64,000 nucleotides of DNA, taken from assembly GCA_001247695.2 (NCBI GenBank), contig LGRX02012564.1, positions 1 to 64,000 of the forward strand. Reading direction: 5' to 3'. The position numbers were made by a program, and so were the translations under genes. How positions within the stretch are numbered: position 1 is the first letter of the stretch; every line of letters begins with the position of its first letter. The notes below the pieces were generated by a model, which had not been told where the DNA came from, did not search any database, and was given only the letters and a program-made list of their open reading frames with translations. The stretch is from Cymbomonas tetramitiformis. Its lineage: Eukaryota > Chlorophyta > Pyramimonadophyceae > Pyramimonadales > Pyramimonadaceae. Positions 11,580-20,814 of this stretch are shown here, one piece after another.

Positions 11580-12630
11580 GGGGAAGGCGCGGCATTGGCA
11601 TCGGGACTGCCCGAACGGGGGCAGGACCGGGCTCTCGGCCTACGCCTTCGCTGAGGAGGCCGAAAACTCCGTGCTGGCCGCGAGGTTCCAACACGCCATC
11701 GACCACGACGACTCCGTGGAGTTCGACGCCCTTTGCATGCTTGCGGGCGGGAAGCCGGAGGTCTTCACCGACCTTTCCGCGTGCTCGTTCTGCGAGGAGG
11801 ACGGTGAGGCCCTCGTGTCCGCCGTCACCGAGTTCTCTGAGATGGCACGCACGGCTGGGGCTTCGACATTCAACGCCAACACCTTCACTGCCGACTTGCC
11901 GGTGGTGTCGGAGCCGCCCGCGCACTCCCCGCCCGCGTCGGTTGAGTCAGAGGAGGAATGGACCGGTCCGCCGAACCCCTTCTGCCCTCCCGTCACCCGC
12001 ACGTTTGCCGATCTCATTGAGAGCACGGGGATTGCATTGGGGGCGCCCGACGAGCCGGCCCCGAGCGTGAATTTGCTCTCCGCGGTTGAGACACCGGAGC
12101 GCGTGATGGGCTACGAGCCCGCGACCTACACCACGAGCGACGATGACGACGAGGATGCCTCGGTGGCGCTGCCGCGGCCACGGTACGGCTGTGGGAGCGG
12201 CGTTCCGGGTATCGGGAGGTCTCTTCTCACTTCCTCCTTGGTGTGTGCGCTCTTTGTAATTTGTGCCACCGCCGCACCGCACGCCGTTGCCGGTGTCGGT
12301 GGTGCCGATGCGCGCGCATGCACGGCTCCACCGGTCGGTGGTGCTACGTGGACTGCCTCGGCAGTCCCGACTACGGGAACATCAACGACTGCATTGCATC
12401 GTAACGATCTTGGCGACGCGGTGGGTGGTGTGAGCACGGTTGCTATTCCGCCACATCGACAGACGCGGTATCGGGAGCTGCGGCAAGGATTCCGCACTCT
12501 CCGCAATGTCCCGCGGCTGCCATGGCTATATCGGATCCCGACCCACCAGTTCCGCCGTCGCCGCCTTACCCGCCACCGCCGTACTCGTCCGATGACGAGG
12601 AACCGAGCTCTGGTGACCATGCGGCTGTGA
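11569..12630 (+). CDS. E2 Gag-like protein, second part (zinc knuckle, acidic linker, transmembrane segment)
   Basis: The frame opens inside the knuckle: CAKGKARHWHRDCP matches the H-x4-C half of the E3 knuckle (YHFYRDCP). The first Cys pair is displaced by the frameshift. An acidic/Pro-rich linker follows, then the motif RPRYGCG at about 12176-12196 and a hydrophobic segment SLLTSSLVCALFVICATA (about 12220-12275). E3 has the same order (TYGCG, then FPYFVSLILFISIMGVG). About residue 240 onward the coding signal seems to move to the -1 frame (CYVDCLGSPDYGN near 12342, and a Pro-rich stretch 12522-12749). A retroelement Gag with a C-terminal membrane segment is unusual. No protease, integrase or RT motif is present. 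Confidence 0.55.
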   Translation: MCAKGKARHWHRDCPNGGRTGLSAYAFAEEAENSVLAARFQHAIDHDDSVEFDALCMLAGGKPEVFTDLSACSFCEEDGEALVSAVTEFSEMARTAGASTFNANTFTADLPVVSEPPAHSPPASVESEEEWTGPPNPFCPPVTRTFADLIESTGIALGAPDEPAPSVNLLSAVETPERVMGYEPATYTTSDDDDEDASVALPRPRYGCGSGVPGIGRSLLTSSLVCALFVICATAAPHAVAGVGGADARACTAPPVGGATWTASAVPTTGTSTTALHRNDLGDAVGGVSTVAIPPHRQTRYRELRQGFRTLRNVPRLPWLYRIPTHQFRRRRLTRHRRTRPMTRNRALVTMRL

Positions 12631-12984
12631 TCGAGGATTCAGAAATTTCTTCTACGAATGATTTACCACCGGCCCCGGAGGCCGGCAACTACTTCACCCT
12701 CACGCTACTCCGGGCCGGACCGCCAGTCCCGCAGACCTCTAGTGGCTGAGATTCGTCACACCGTGCCTGCCTAGAGATTAGCTATTGCTTAGCCTCCTAG
12801 ATGTGCAGAGGAGCTCTCTGAAATTGAGCTGTGTTTAGGGTTTTAGCAGTTAACAACAATATCTGTCAACCTTGCTGTGACCTGGGACCGCCCTGACCAA
12901 GAGTACATGCCCCCAGGTGTGCTACAGTTTCCTCCTGAAGTTAAGTAGGGAGTTTGTTTGCTTCGTTTCACTACTAGCTTCGGT

Positions 12985-13001
12985 CACCACCCTAGGTGGT
13001 G
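12985..13001 (+). promoter_or_regulatory. E2 plus-strand primer hairpin (GGTGGTG)
   Basis: CACCACCCTAGGTGGTG abuts the 3' LTR. The right arm GGTGGTG occupies the position of a polypurine tract. Equivalent hairpins precede the 3' LTRs of E1, E3 and E4. Confidence 0.6.
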
Positions 13002-13213
13002 TGCTGGATGTGACACACCGACAGTTTAATCTGTCACTTGTCACTTCCTAAAGTAGGCTGGGTGACCGTCACCAATAGTCGGGAAACTCCCGCTAGTATT
13101 TATGTGTATCTCTCTTTTATCAATCTGACTTTCACCGTTCTGATCCCGAAACCCTTAACTCAGGGTTTATTTCCAGTTATCATAGTTATTCACTCCGAAC
13201 TATATATTTGACA
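13002..13213 (+). repeat. E2 3' LTR
   Basis: Differs from the 5' LTR at only a couple of positions seen by eye (ttttaccg versus tttcaccg; tatatctgaca versus tatatttgaca). Confidence 0.9.
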
Positions 13214-13398
13214 TAACCTTCTTCACCGGACATGCCCCCCGATCATAAGGTGAGCAAAATCGAGGCGACTACCTATCAAAATCTTTCGTGATGGTATGGT
13301 GTCTCACGATATAGTCAATAAATTGTGAAAACAAAGAAACATTCCGGTTGATGAACGGTCCAAACTCCTCGAAGAATAAATTCACACATGCGGCTACG

Positions 13399-13700
13399 TC
13401 ATGAGAAACCCGAAATAAACTAGCTATATGAGGGGGGAAAGAAGGCGGTACGACAGCTGCCACAGAGTGGCAGGCAGCTGAAGGACAAGGCTTGCGGATA
13501 ATATTACCAAGTAAGGGCTGGCGGCTTGCGCCGCCAAGTTATTACGAAGGGAAGATTGTCTGTGAGGGGCGCGTGTCGCAATGTCAGCATCATAACGTGT
13601 GACACTGCGACCGCAACTACGATGCTTCAGGTTGAGTGACACAAGGAGTCACCTACTACTAGATACTACTATAGGGTACCTAATATTGTACTCTACGTGA
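13399..13700 (-). repeat. E5 3' LTR (minus orientation)
   Basis: A copy of 15450-15757 with minor differences. It contains the inverted pair cagctgccacagagtggcaggcagctg. Confidence 0.85.
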
Positions 13701-13868
13701 CACTACCTGACTACGAAGTGGTCACTAAAGATGAAGGACTACCCATTTAATGGAAGGGTGCACTACGGTATGCATGCTAGAAAATACGTCTAGGGCACTA
13801 CCGATTTACGTACAAAAAACACACTCAGCAAATTACCTCTAAGGCACTACCAAGTAAAGTGCTTCTAA

Positions 13869-14538
13869 TGGCTACTGCCCGACAGTCCTTGTGAAAGGAC
13901 TGGAATTTCGTTCAGTCCTATCACAAGGACCGGACGCGCGGGAATTTTTTTAGCCATCCTCTTGATGCTCCTAGTGCCTATCCTCCGGATTGTAGTCTCA
14001 TTGGGACCTAAACTGAGTACTCCTTTGCCCGCTTGCCTAAACAATGTCGCAATTTCATGCTACGTTATCAACATTAAGCATGGGTAGCGTTAAAAATCAC
14101 TAAATTCCAACCACACCACAGTGATGTTTTCGGATTTTGTATACCCAGGCAACTTCAACCGATATTTTGAGTGCGAAGATGACCTCCGATCATTTTTTTG
14201 ACAAGACACTGCAGAAAGAGCAGCTCGCGAACTTGACAACACAGGTCTCCGAATTTTCACAGGACCTTCGTGGAGGTAGCTAGCGTGAGAAACATTTCGG
14301 TCCTTGTGGTAGGACTGGCCTTTTTATTTAATTTGAATTAATTTTACCCCCACCTCTTCAGCCCTCACAAGTGCATACCCATATCGAGTATATCACCCGG
14401 CACATGTTTTTAATAAATATTTGAGCACCCAAGGACGATCTTTAAGCACTCAAACATCAACTACATCGAAAAATCGTGGCGGCTAGCCCCCTTTTACTTC
14501 GGTCCTTGTGGTAGGACTGGAGCGTCGGGCAGTAGCCA
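13869..14538 (+). mobile_element. MITE-B: 670-bp sister of MITE-A, inserted in E5
   Basis: The terminal repeats are TGGCTACTGCCCGAC and its complement. The target duplication is CTAA (13865-13868, 14539-14542). The body is near-identical to the reverse complement of 5581-6250. It includes the short ORF tail MTSDHFFDKTLQKEQL...DLRGGS (about 14180-14280) and the AGGACC palindromes. Its position inside E5 means it moved after E5 inserted. Confidence 0.87.
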
Positions 14539-15449
14539 CTAAGCACTACCTACGAAAGGGATCGCGACGTGTGATCGTGTAATGTTGAAAATGTTGATTG
14601 TCGTTCTTAAAGATAATTTCAGGTCCCTCGAAGATCATCACACGCCATGGGGACGTGGAGAAGGGTCAAAACTGAAAACTGGCCTTGGCAGATCGCGCGA
14701 AGTTATTTGGCTGCAAAATGTCGACGATGCCCACACTTAACACGTCGAATTTTCTTGAAATTAATGCCGTTGAGGAACAGCTTTTGAGGGTTAGGCTGTT
14801 CAGATTGGTGTCGAGGAATCCGCAACTTCCAGAGGGGTAGAGAGGAGAGAAGGGTCGACGAACGCGATGGGGCTGTAAATCTGGCCAGAAAATCTGCCAA
14901 ATGGCTGATTAGTAAAGATTGACGTAAAGGTCAAAGTTCTTGAAGTAAAGATGCCCGGTCGACGGGTTGCTACTTCCCAGAAGTCCATTGTCCAACATAA
15001 AAATACGGCTGCCTCTAAAAACCTCGAAGGTGGCAAAATCGACAGTCGTTGGCGAATTGGGTTGGCACTACCAATTTTCAGGATCTGAAGTAGGGGGGCG
15101 ATCAGAAAACAGGCAGAGAGCGGACAGCGCAGCTGGATTCAGCGCGAACTCGGAGTTGATGCTGCGTGAGAAGCCAGGGATGCGGCTGAAATTTGAGTGC
15201 CAAAAGTGGGGTCACAACTCCCACTTAAGGCTAAGAAATTCCGGGGACACCAAATCCCGAAATAACTGTGACTACTGAGGTCACCACTCCCCAGAAGTCG
15301 TTGTAGGAGGTTGCAGCGGCCGAAAAAGGCAAGAGAACGCGAAAAACCATGCCGGCTGTAAAAATGAAGCTAGGAAACGCGGGAAATCTCAAGATTTTCC
15401 GATCAGAAATCTGAAACAAACAGAGGAAGCGTAAGCGAGGCCCATAACC

Positions 15450-15757
15450 TCATGAGAAACCCGAAATAAACTAGCTATATGAGGGGGGGAAAGAAGGCGG
15501 TACTGTACGACAGCTGCCACAGAGTGGCAGGCAGCTGAAGGACACGGCTTGCGGATAATATTACCAAGTAAGGGCTGGCGGCTTGCGCCGCCAAGTTATT
15601 ACGAAGGGAAGATTGTCTGTGAGGGGCGCGTGTCGCAATGTCATCATCATAACGTGTGACACTGCGACCGCAACTACGATGCTTCAGGTTGAGTGACACA
15701 AGGAGTCACCTACTACTAGATACTACTATAGGGTACCTAATATTGTACTCTACGTGA
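15450..15757 (-). repeat. E5 5' LTR (minus orientation)
   Basis: The plus-strand start TCATGAGAAACC abuts the primer site (GGTTATGGGCC on the minus strand, 15439-15449). Confidence 0.85.
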
Positions 15758-16031
15758 CTACGATCCCCTTAGAATTGTCGGAATGAAGCCCCCATGCATC
15801 AAGTGGGGCCATGCAATGTGACTTCCCATAAGTGCTCGAAATTCTGTGCACAAAGGATTTATTAGCATTCTTACCAAGTATCGGAGTAACAAGAAAATTG
15901 TGCTCTGTGCAATTGTGTCTTGTGCACTTGTGTCTTGTCCCCACCCGACCGCCAGAGTTTCTTCGAGAGCGGCCGCTGCGCTGCACGGCCTGCGACACGC
16001 GCGAGGGTCGGCGTTTATACGAGTTTATCAC

Positions 16032-16702
16032 AGAGGCTCGGACTCGAGACTGGGCAAGGGGACAGGGGAGTAACTAACGGTCCAATATAATTATTTACAT
16101 TCTCGATGATCCTAGGAACGTAGGAAGATGCGTCGGAATTCCATCGGATCGAGTGCTTGCTGACGCTTCCTGCAGTCTTGAGTCTATAAAAGAGCCTTCT
16201 TGCCCCAGATCCTTAGGGGTGCCCAACTAAAGTTGAGCCGTCCAATGTTTTTGGATCGGAAGGTCCGAAGATATTTCTGGGGAGCGAGAAAGGAATGCAT
16301 CGTATTTTGATCTCTGGAATCGTACTTGGACTGTCGGATTCGGAAAATTGCCACTGATCAAAATGAACGGACCAGTTTAAGTTGTGCAGCTCTACAGATC
16401 CTTCATTCTTCCTGGACGAACTTGCTCAAGTGCCGGTGTGCCGCTGGTCGTCGAGCCTGTTTTCATATGACCCACCCACCCTATCGCTATGCTATCGTAT
16501 GGCTGAGCATGTCCTCTTGTTGTCGGGCTCCCCATTTTCCCCCTTGGATGCAGGTGTCACGATGTACGAGGGATCTGTGCTGAGCCTCTTGTTCGCTAGC
16601 TCTTCACCACACCTCATACTTTGCGATCAGACATGTTGATGTAGAGGATCAGAAACCATTTGTAGATGATTAATATTAACGGTTAGCCACACTAATTTTT
16701 GT
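16032..16702. other. No recognised gene
   Basis: Sequence between the disrupted minus-strand ORF and the EF-hand gene. It probably includes that gene's upstream region; no TATA box or known promoter element is assigned. Confidence 0.35.
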
Positions 16703-16762
16703 ATGATGCTGTTGAAAGCAAGACGTCCAGCACTTTTAGGGGGCATCCCTTTACGTTTAGGA

Positions 16763-17236
16763 ATGGTGACTGTGACTTTGCACTTTTGTTTCGTGCTCGC
16801 TGTCTTCTCGCACTCTCTACCTGAGTTTTCAGGACACGCATCCGAGCAGAACTTTGAGATGAGCAACGCTCTTAAAGGCTACTACGAAGAGCGTTTGCTG
16901 CAATCAGGTTTGATGGCTGATGACTTCGATTTGGAAACACCATTTCTTAGTTTGAGTGGAAAACGTTTTCCAAACAGTAGCACTACCAGCCTGTACAGAG
17001 CGTTTCAGCGCTTAGATTTGGACCGTTCTGGCTGTATTTCTTTGGCCGAATACCTAGCGAGTGCTGCGAGCGCTGCCGCAGCTGGTGCCAGCTCTTCCAA
17101 CGAGTCTTTAGACTTTGTAAAACTCTCGGATCGTGAACACCAAAGTGAAAGTCGTGTGCATTCTGAGCGCTTTCACAAGGACGACAAGATCTCCAAGGAA
17201 ACGGACTCGCAAGAAAACGTGGGGACACCTCGACAG
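16763..17236 (+). CDS. Secreted EF-hand protein, exon 1
   Basis: A putative calcium-binding protein. ATG 16763 gives a signal-peptide-like start (MVTVTLHFCFVLAVFSHSLP); in-frame ATGs at 16703 and 16706 would add a basic leader. An EF-hand loop DLDRSGCISLAEYL is visible at about residues 91-104, with Ca ligands D, D, S and E at positions 1, 3, 5 and 12. An Ala/Ser-rich and then Glu/Lys/His-rich tail follows. The exon ends ACAG|GTGAGA at 17236 (phase 0). A second EF-loop in the same frame logic follows downstream, supporting a multi-EF-hand protein secreted or routed through the endomembrane system. Confidence 0.65.
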
Positions 17237-17473
17237 GTGAGACAGGGACTGTCGAAATGACCTCTTGAGCTGGATTGAGTGATAAATATTTAAAAAGGCT
17301 CCTCAGCTTCAAAATATTTGTAGCCTGTGAGCTGGAAAACAATATTTCGAAATTCCGGAGAAATCTTCTCATACTGAGACCAGCTGTCGGATTGGATCCC
17401 GCAAGGCACATTGAGTTGGATAAAATTTGCCGATAACGTGTTTTGTGGGGTACGCTTGTGGCCGAAGATACAG

Positions 17474-17606
17474 TTTTTCTCTGATAAAATCGGGCTTCCC
17501 GGAGCAGCAAGTCGCCTATCAAAAGATATCAGTATGCCTCACAGTCTACAAGGGGACGGTGCCACAATCACGCGTGCCCTTCTAAACTACGACGACGACG
17601 GAGACG
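17474..17606 (+). CDS. EF-hand protein, exon 2 (second loop split by intron)
   Basis: The proposed acceptor is ATACAG|TTTTTC (17473/17474), which keeps phase 0 with exon 1. The exon ends in NYDDDGDG, the first half of a canonical EF loop (D-x-D-x-D-G). It is cut by a strong GTGAGT donor at 17607 (phase 1). The remaining loop and later exons are not identified; the next 900 bp hold no clear continuation. Confidence 0.5.
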
Positions 17607-17992
17607 GTGAGTGACGACCCAACTTCATATCTGTATTTGTCACCCACGCGTGTGTGCTTACAGTGGTGAGGCAAAAAGTAGGGATGATATGTGCGTCGCT
17701 TACCGAGCTATATGTTTCTTGAGGAGCGAGGCTTCTCTGCGCGACGTCCCTCGCCCCTCGTGCAGCGTAAAGTGATTGTCCTTGGGCAAGCACTGTCTTC
17801 CGTGCAGCCGCTTAGCTTTAGCCCCTCGCACATTTATCCAACGCAGAAAGGACGCATGGAGGGCTTTAGAAACACAGAGATTAGGAATGAAAACAATGAT
17901 GGCTAATTTTCAGGGTGTAACAGCATGCCAAAAATTGAAAGGACGCCGGGGATGGTGCACCTATGTTGTAGTAGTCCCGGCCATATGTTCAA

Positions 17993-18017
17993 TATATATA
18001 TATATATATATGTGTGT
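17993..18017. repeat. TA/TG microsatellite
   Basis: A run of alternating TA followed by TGTGTGTG. A similar TA run lies at 22353-22375 inside the receptor gene's intron. Confidence 0.8.
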
Positions 18018-18493
18018 GTCAAATCGCTGCCACTTTTTGCTAAAAATGATGCGTTTCGATAACATATTCTCAATTAAAGCTCGCGACATCGGACATGCGA
18101 GCTCTACAATTTTAAAAGCCTACAATGTTTTTCAGTGACCCTCGCAACTCGCTCGATTAGATGCGGAATCGTTTTCTGAAAAAATAGGCGATCTACATTA
18201 GAGCTGTTAAAACAAAATCGGCACCTTCCCCGGGCGATGTCTGATCATGTTCCAGTTCGACCCATGATGAACCCAAACCCAAACCTGAAGTAGGGTAACT
18301 TGGCCGGAAACAACATGTTCTGTCAACAACATATGTACGCTGTCAGCACGCCAAGAAATCTTGCAGCCAATCTCAACCCATCTCATTCCAAGCTCTGCCC
18401 CTCTCCGGTTTACGGGCCTAGCTTGGCCGTCAAGCCAGTGTTAATCAAGTGTCACAGTCATGATCTCAGAGGCCTGTTTGCTGATACTCAGGG

Positions 18494-19425
18494 GGGCCTT
18501 TGCAGGTACCGAGGGTCCAGAGGCGGCCAAAGGTTAGAGTCACTTTCACAGAAAAAGGCTGAAAAACTGCAAAATACACTTAGCGTTTGGGCTCATAAAA
18601 TGTGAACCGCTATAGGTATTCAAGTTCTGAAAAGTGCGTATTTTTTTTCAGCTCAAGGGCCTTTGCAGGTACGGAGGGTCCAGAAACGTCACTTTTCGGC
18701 CAAAAACAAGTTAGGGTTTGGGTTTGGGTTCGTAGCATGCGAACCGTCACAGGTATTCACGATCTGAAAATTGCGTATTTTTTTTCAGCTCAATTCCAGT
18801 TCGTCGCAAAAACCCGAGAACTCGAATCGAAGAATTGGATCATTGACATCGATCGCAAAACGGTGACGAAAGTGACGCTTTCGTCACCGTTTTGCGATCG
18901 ATGTCACGACTTCAAAATTTTGGTTTGGGTTTTGGGGATTGTTGCATCAAACTACAATTGAGCTGAAAAAAAATACGCACTTTTCAGAACTTGAATACCT
19001 ATAGCGGTTCACATTTTATGAGCCCAAACGCTAAGTGTATTTTGCAGTTTTTCAGCCTTTTTCTGTGAAAGTGACTCTAACCTTTGGCCGCCTCTGGACC
19101 CTCGGTACCTGCAAAGGCCCTCAATTGTAGTTTGATGCAACAATCCCCAAAACCCGAACCGAAATTTTGAAGTCGTGACATCGATCGCAAAACGGTGACG
19201 AAAGCGTCACTTTCGTCATCGTTTTGCGATCGATTCAATGATCCAATTCTTCGATTCGAGTTCTCGGGTGTTTTGCGACGAACTGGAATTGAGCTGAAAA
19301 AAAATACTCAATTTTCAGATCGTGAATACCTGTGACGGTTCGCATGCTACGAACCCAAACCCAAACCCTAACTTGTTTTTGGCCGAAAAGTGACGTTTCT
19401 GGACCCTCCGTACCTGCAAAGGCCC
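18494..19425. mobile_element. Foldback element with rearranged inverted arms
   Basis: The outer inverted repeat starts GGGCCTTTGCAGGTAC and ends with its complement. AGGG flanks both sides (18490-18493, 19426-19429), a possible 4-bp target duplication. Modules in order are A, B, P, C, A', C', P, B', where primes mark reverse complements. P is a 50-bp palindrome, CGATCGCAAAACGGTGACG and its complement (about 18850-18900 and 19182-19232). Both A and B contain TTTTTTTTCAGCTCAA. B carries telomere-like ttagggtttgggtttggg. No coding frame is apparent beyond those forced by the repeats. It is a non-autonomous foldback transposon. Confidence 0.75.
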
Positions 19426-19433
19426 AGGGTTTC

Positions 19434-19852
19434 AGATTATGTGCACCGTAGGCTGAGACTGTTTGCTGGTAACTCTCGGGGCTAAGACTGTACTTAAATG
19501 TGCACCATCTCAGACTGTTACTCAAGGCACTTCCAGGGGTAACTTATATATGTGCACCGTCTCAGCCTTTTTACAGAAACTCGGGGCTACTAATATTTGC
19601 ACTATCTCAAACTGTTTACTGACATGCAGGGCTACTGATATGTGCACCATCTCAAACTATATGCAGGCTCTCGGGGCAACTAATATGTGCACCATCTCAG
19701 ACTGTGTGCTGACGCTCGGGGCTACTGATATGTGCAGCGTCTCAGATTATTTACTGACACTCGGGCTACTTATATGTGCAGTATCGCAGACTGCTTACTG
19801 ACACTCGGGGCTAGTAATATAAGCACCATCTCAGACTACTGACGCTCTGGAT
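19434..19852. repeat. Minisatellite, about 45-bp unit, nine degenerate copies
   Basis: The unit is approximately TGTGCACCATCTCAGACTG followed by tttactgacactcggggctactaatat. Copies drift in length (38-52 bp). It begins directly after the foldback element's right flank. Confidence 0.8.
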
Positions 19853-20273
19853 TTAAGCTTTGAACACTCTTGATGGCGCATGCCGCACGGTCCCATTCCA
19901 AAGTAAACATCACAGTTTCCGAAGGATTACATCCTATGTCACAGCAAATCACTGACCCGATTTACACCACGCTGCATTCCACAGCCTGCACTTGCTTCAC
20001 TGAGTCCCATCACCCATATTTGCGCAAGTGCAACCAACCATCAGCACCTAGCTATGCACGCAGCATCGCACCGCGAGCACCGACCGCAGAGCCCATCCTT
20101 CGATTGTTGTTACGATACAATGAAGGCCCGACTACCAAATCATCACCACAGCTTGAGATTCATGTGTAGATTTGAGGATGTTGTTTGAAAGCGACACAAC
20201 TATCTCTGCAGGTCACACAGTTCCATGATAGTTTTGGGGTTGGTGAGGACACTGGGTGCAGACGCTCTATCAG

Positions 20274-20450
20274 TATGTGACGATTTCCCTGAAGGTTGGG
20301 TGGATATCGAGGGGGATGAGTGCATTGCCTATACTTCAACGAATTGGTGCACTGTAGACGGCAAGGAGACCGAAGCACTTGGCGGCACCCTCGAAGACTA
20401 CGCTGTTGACAACGTGACGGCTGCGCAGGCTTGTTGCGGCTGCGGAGGAG
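20274..20450 (+). CDS. Receptor/channel gene, exon A: small Cys-rich extracellular domain
   Basis: The 59-codon exon is bounded by ATCAG|TA and GGAG|GT and is symmetric phase 1-1. It encodes a compact Cys-rich module: CDDFPEGWVD, then DECIAYTSTNWCTVDG, ending AAQACCGCGG. This C..GW.D..G..C....WCT....ACC.CGG pattern resembles small disulfide modules I associate with extracellular proteins of algae and other protists; the binding partner is unknown. It lies upstream of the ligand-binding exons in the same orientation and matching phase. The signal-peptide exon that should precede it was not identified. Confidence 0.55.
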
Positions 20451-20814
20451 GTGCTGTGCCTTCCACCGATCACATCTTGACCCTTGCAAAAGTAACCATT
20501 TCGTGCTGTGAGCAGAAAAGCCCAAATCACAGACCGCCCTTTAACGAAAACATAATGAAAAATACAATGGAGATTGGGCATTTGGGCTTAAGGTACAATG
20601 ATTGTAACTTGGTTTGTAGGGCCCAACATTTACCCGCGATTGGTGGTTTGTTTGGTGTTCTTGCGCATTATTATGTACTTTGTTCTGACGGCTATTAATA
20701 TGAGTCGCTTGTACGAGTGCGAATCAGATATAATAAGACTAAGAATATAACAACACTGGATCTAATGAGAGAAACTTACAGACAAGGTCCCATGGGATGG
20801 GCGGAGATATTCAG

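Larger units (their letters stand above)
9826..13213 (+). mobile_element. E2: gag-only LTR retrotransposon (TR-GAG-like)
   Basis: The 212-bp LTRs (TGCTGGATGTG...TGACA) are almost identical, implying recent insertion. The target duplication is TAACC (9821-9825, 13214-13218). After the 5' LTR comes GGTTGGCCCCACTTACGC, a primer-site variant related to that of E6. A leader motif, ATGATTGGCTAAAGCCGGGCGCTTGG (about 10083-10108), also occurs in E3 (57272-57297). Interior: a gag gene split by a frameshift in the zinc knuckle, then a membrane segment. Before the 3' LTR lies the hairpin CACCACCCTAGGTGGTG. No pol genes are present. Confidence 0.9.
13399..15757 (-). mobile_element. E5: non-coding LTR retrotransposon carrying MITE-B
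   Basis: Two about 305-bp LTRs (13399-13700, 15450-15757) are flanked by CTACG (13394-13398, 15758-15762). Orientation is minus: next to the right LTR the minus strand reads GGTTATGGGCC, matching the initiator-tRNA primer site of E6. Adjacent to the left LTR the minus strand ends GGTAGTG, a variant of the GGTGGTG primer tract. The interior holds MITE-B and about 1 kb with weak internal repeats (cccagaagtc near 14976 and 15290), but no Gag or pol motif. It is LARD-like. Confidence 0.85.
9294..16031 (-). pseudogene. Unrecognised minus-strand ORF split by LTR elements E5 and E2, with in-frame TAG codons
   Basis: The pieces are 16031-15763, 13398-13214 and 9825-9294. Removing E5 (one CTACG kept) joins NSKGIV to AACVNLFFEEF in frame. 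Removing E2 (one TAACC kept) joins ACPVKK to VTYRVKDPYLAP in frame. The restored frame meets TAG at 13269-13271 (KDFDR-TAG-SPRFCSPYDRG) and TAG at 9645-9647 (PRIPCVI-TAG-RHRDPFAF), and coding character resumes in the same frame each time. It reaches TAA at 9477-9479 after TTNAGKET, the most likely true end; beyond this a hydrophobic frame stays free of TGA until 9294. The 5' end is uncertain because the Arg-rich first 40 codons (16031-15910) may not belong. I do not recognise the family. Nonsense decay, stop readthrough or a reassigned code are all possible. Confidence 0.45.
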
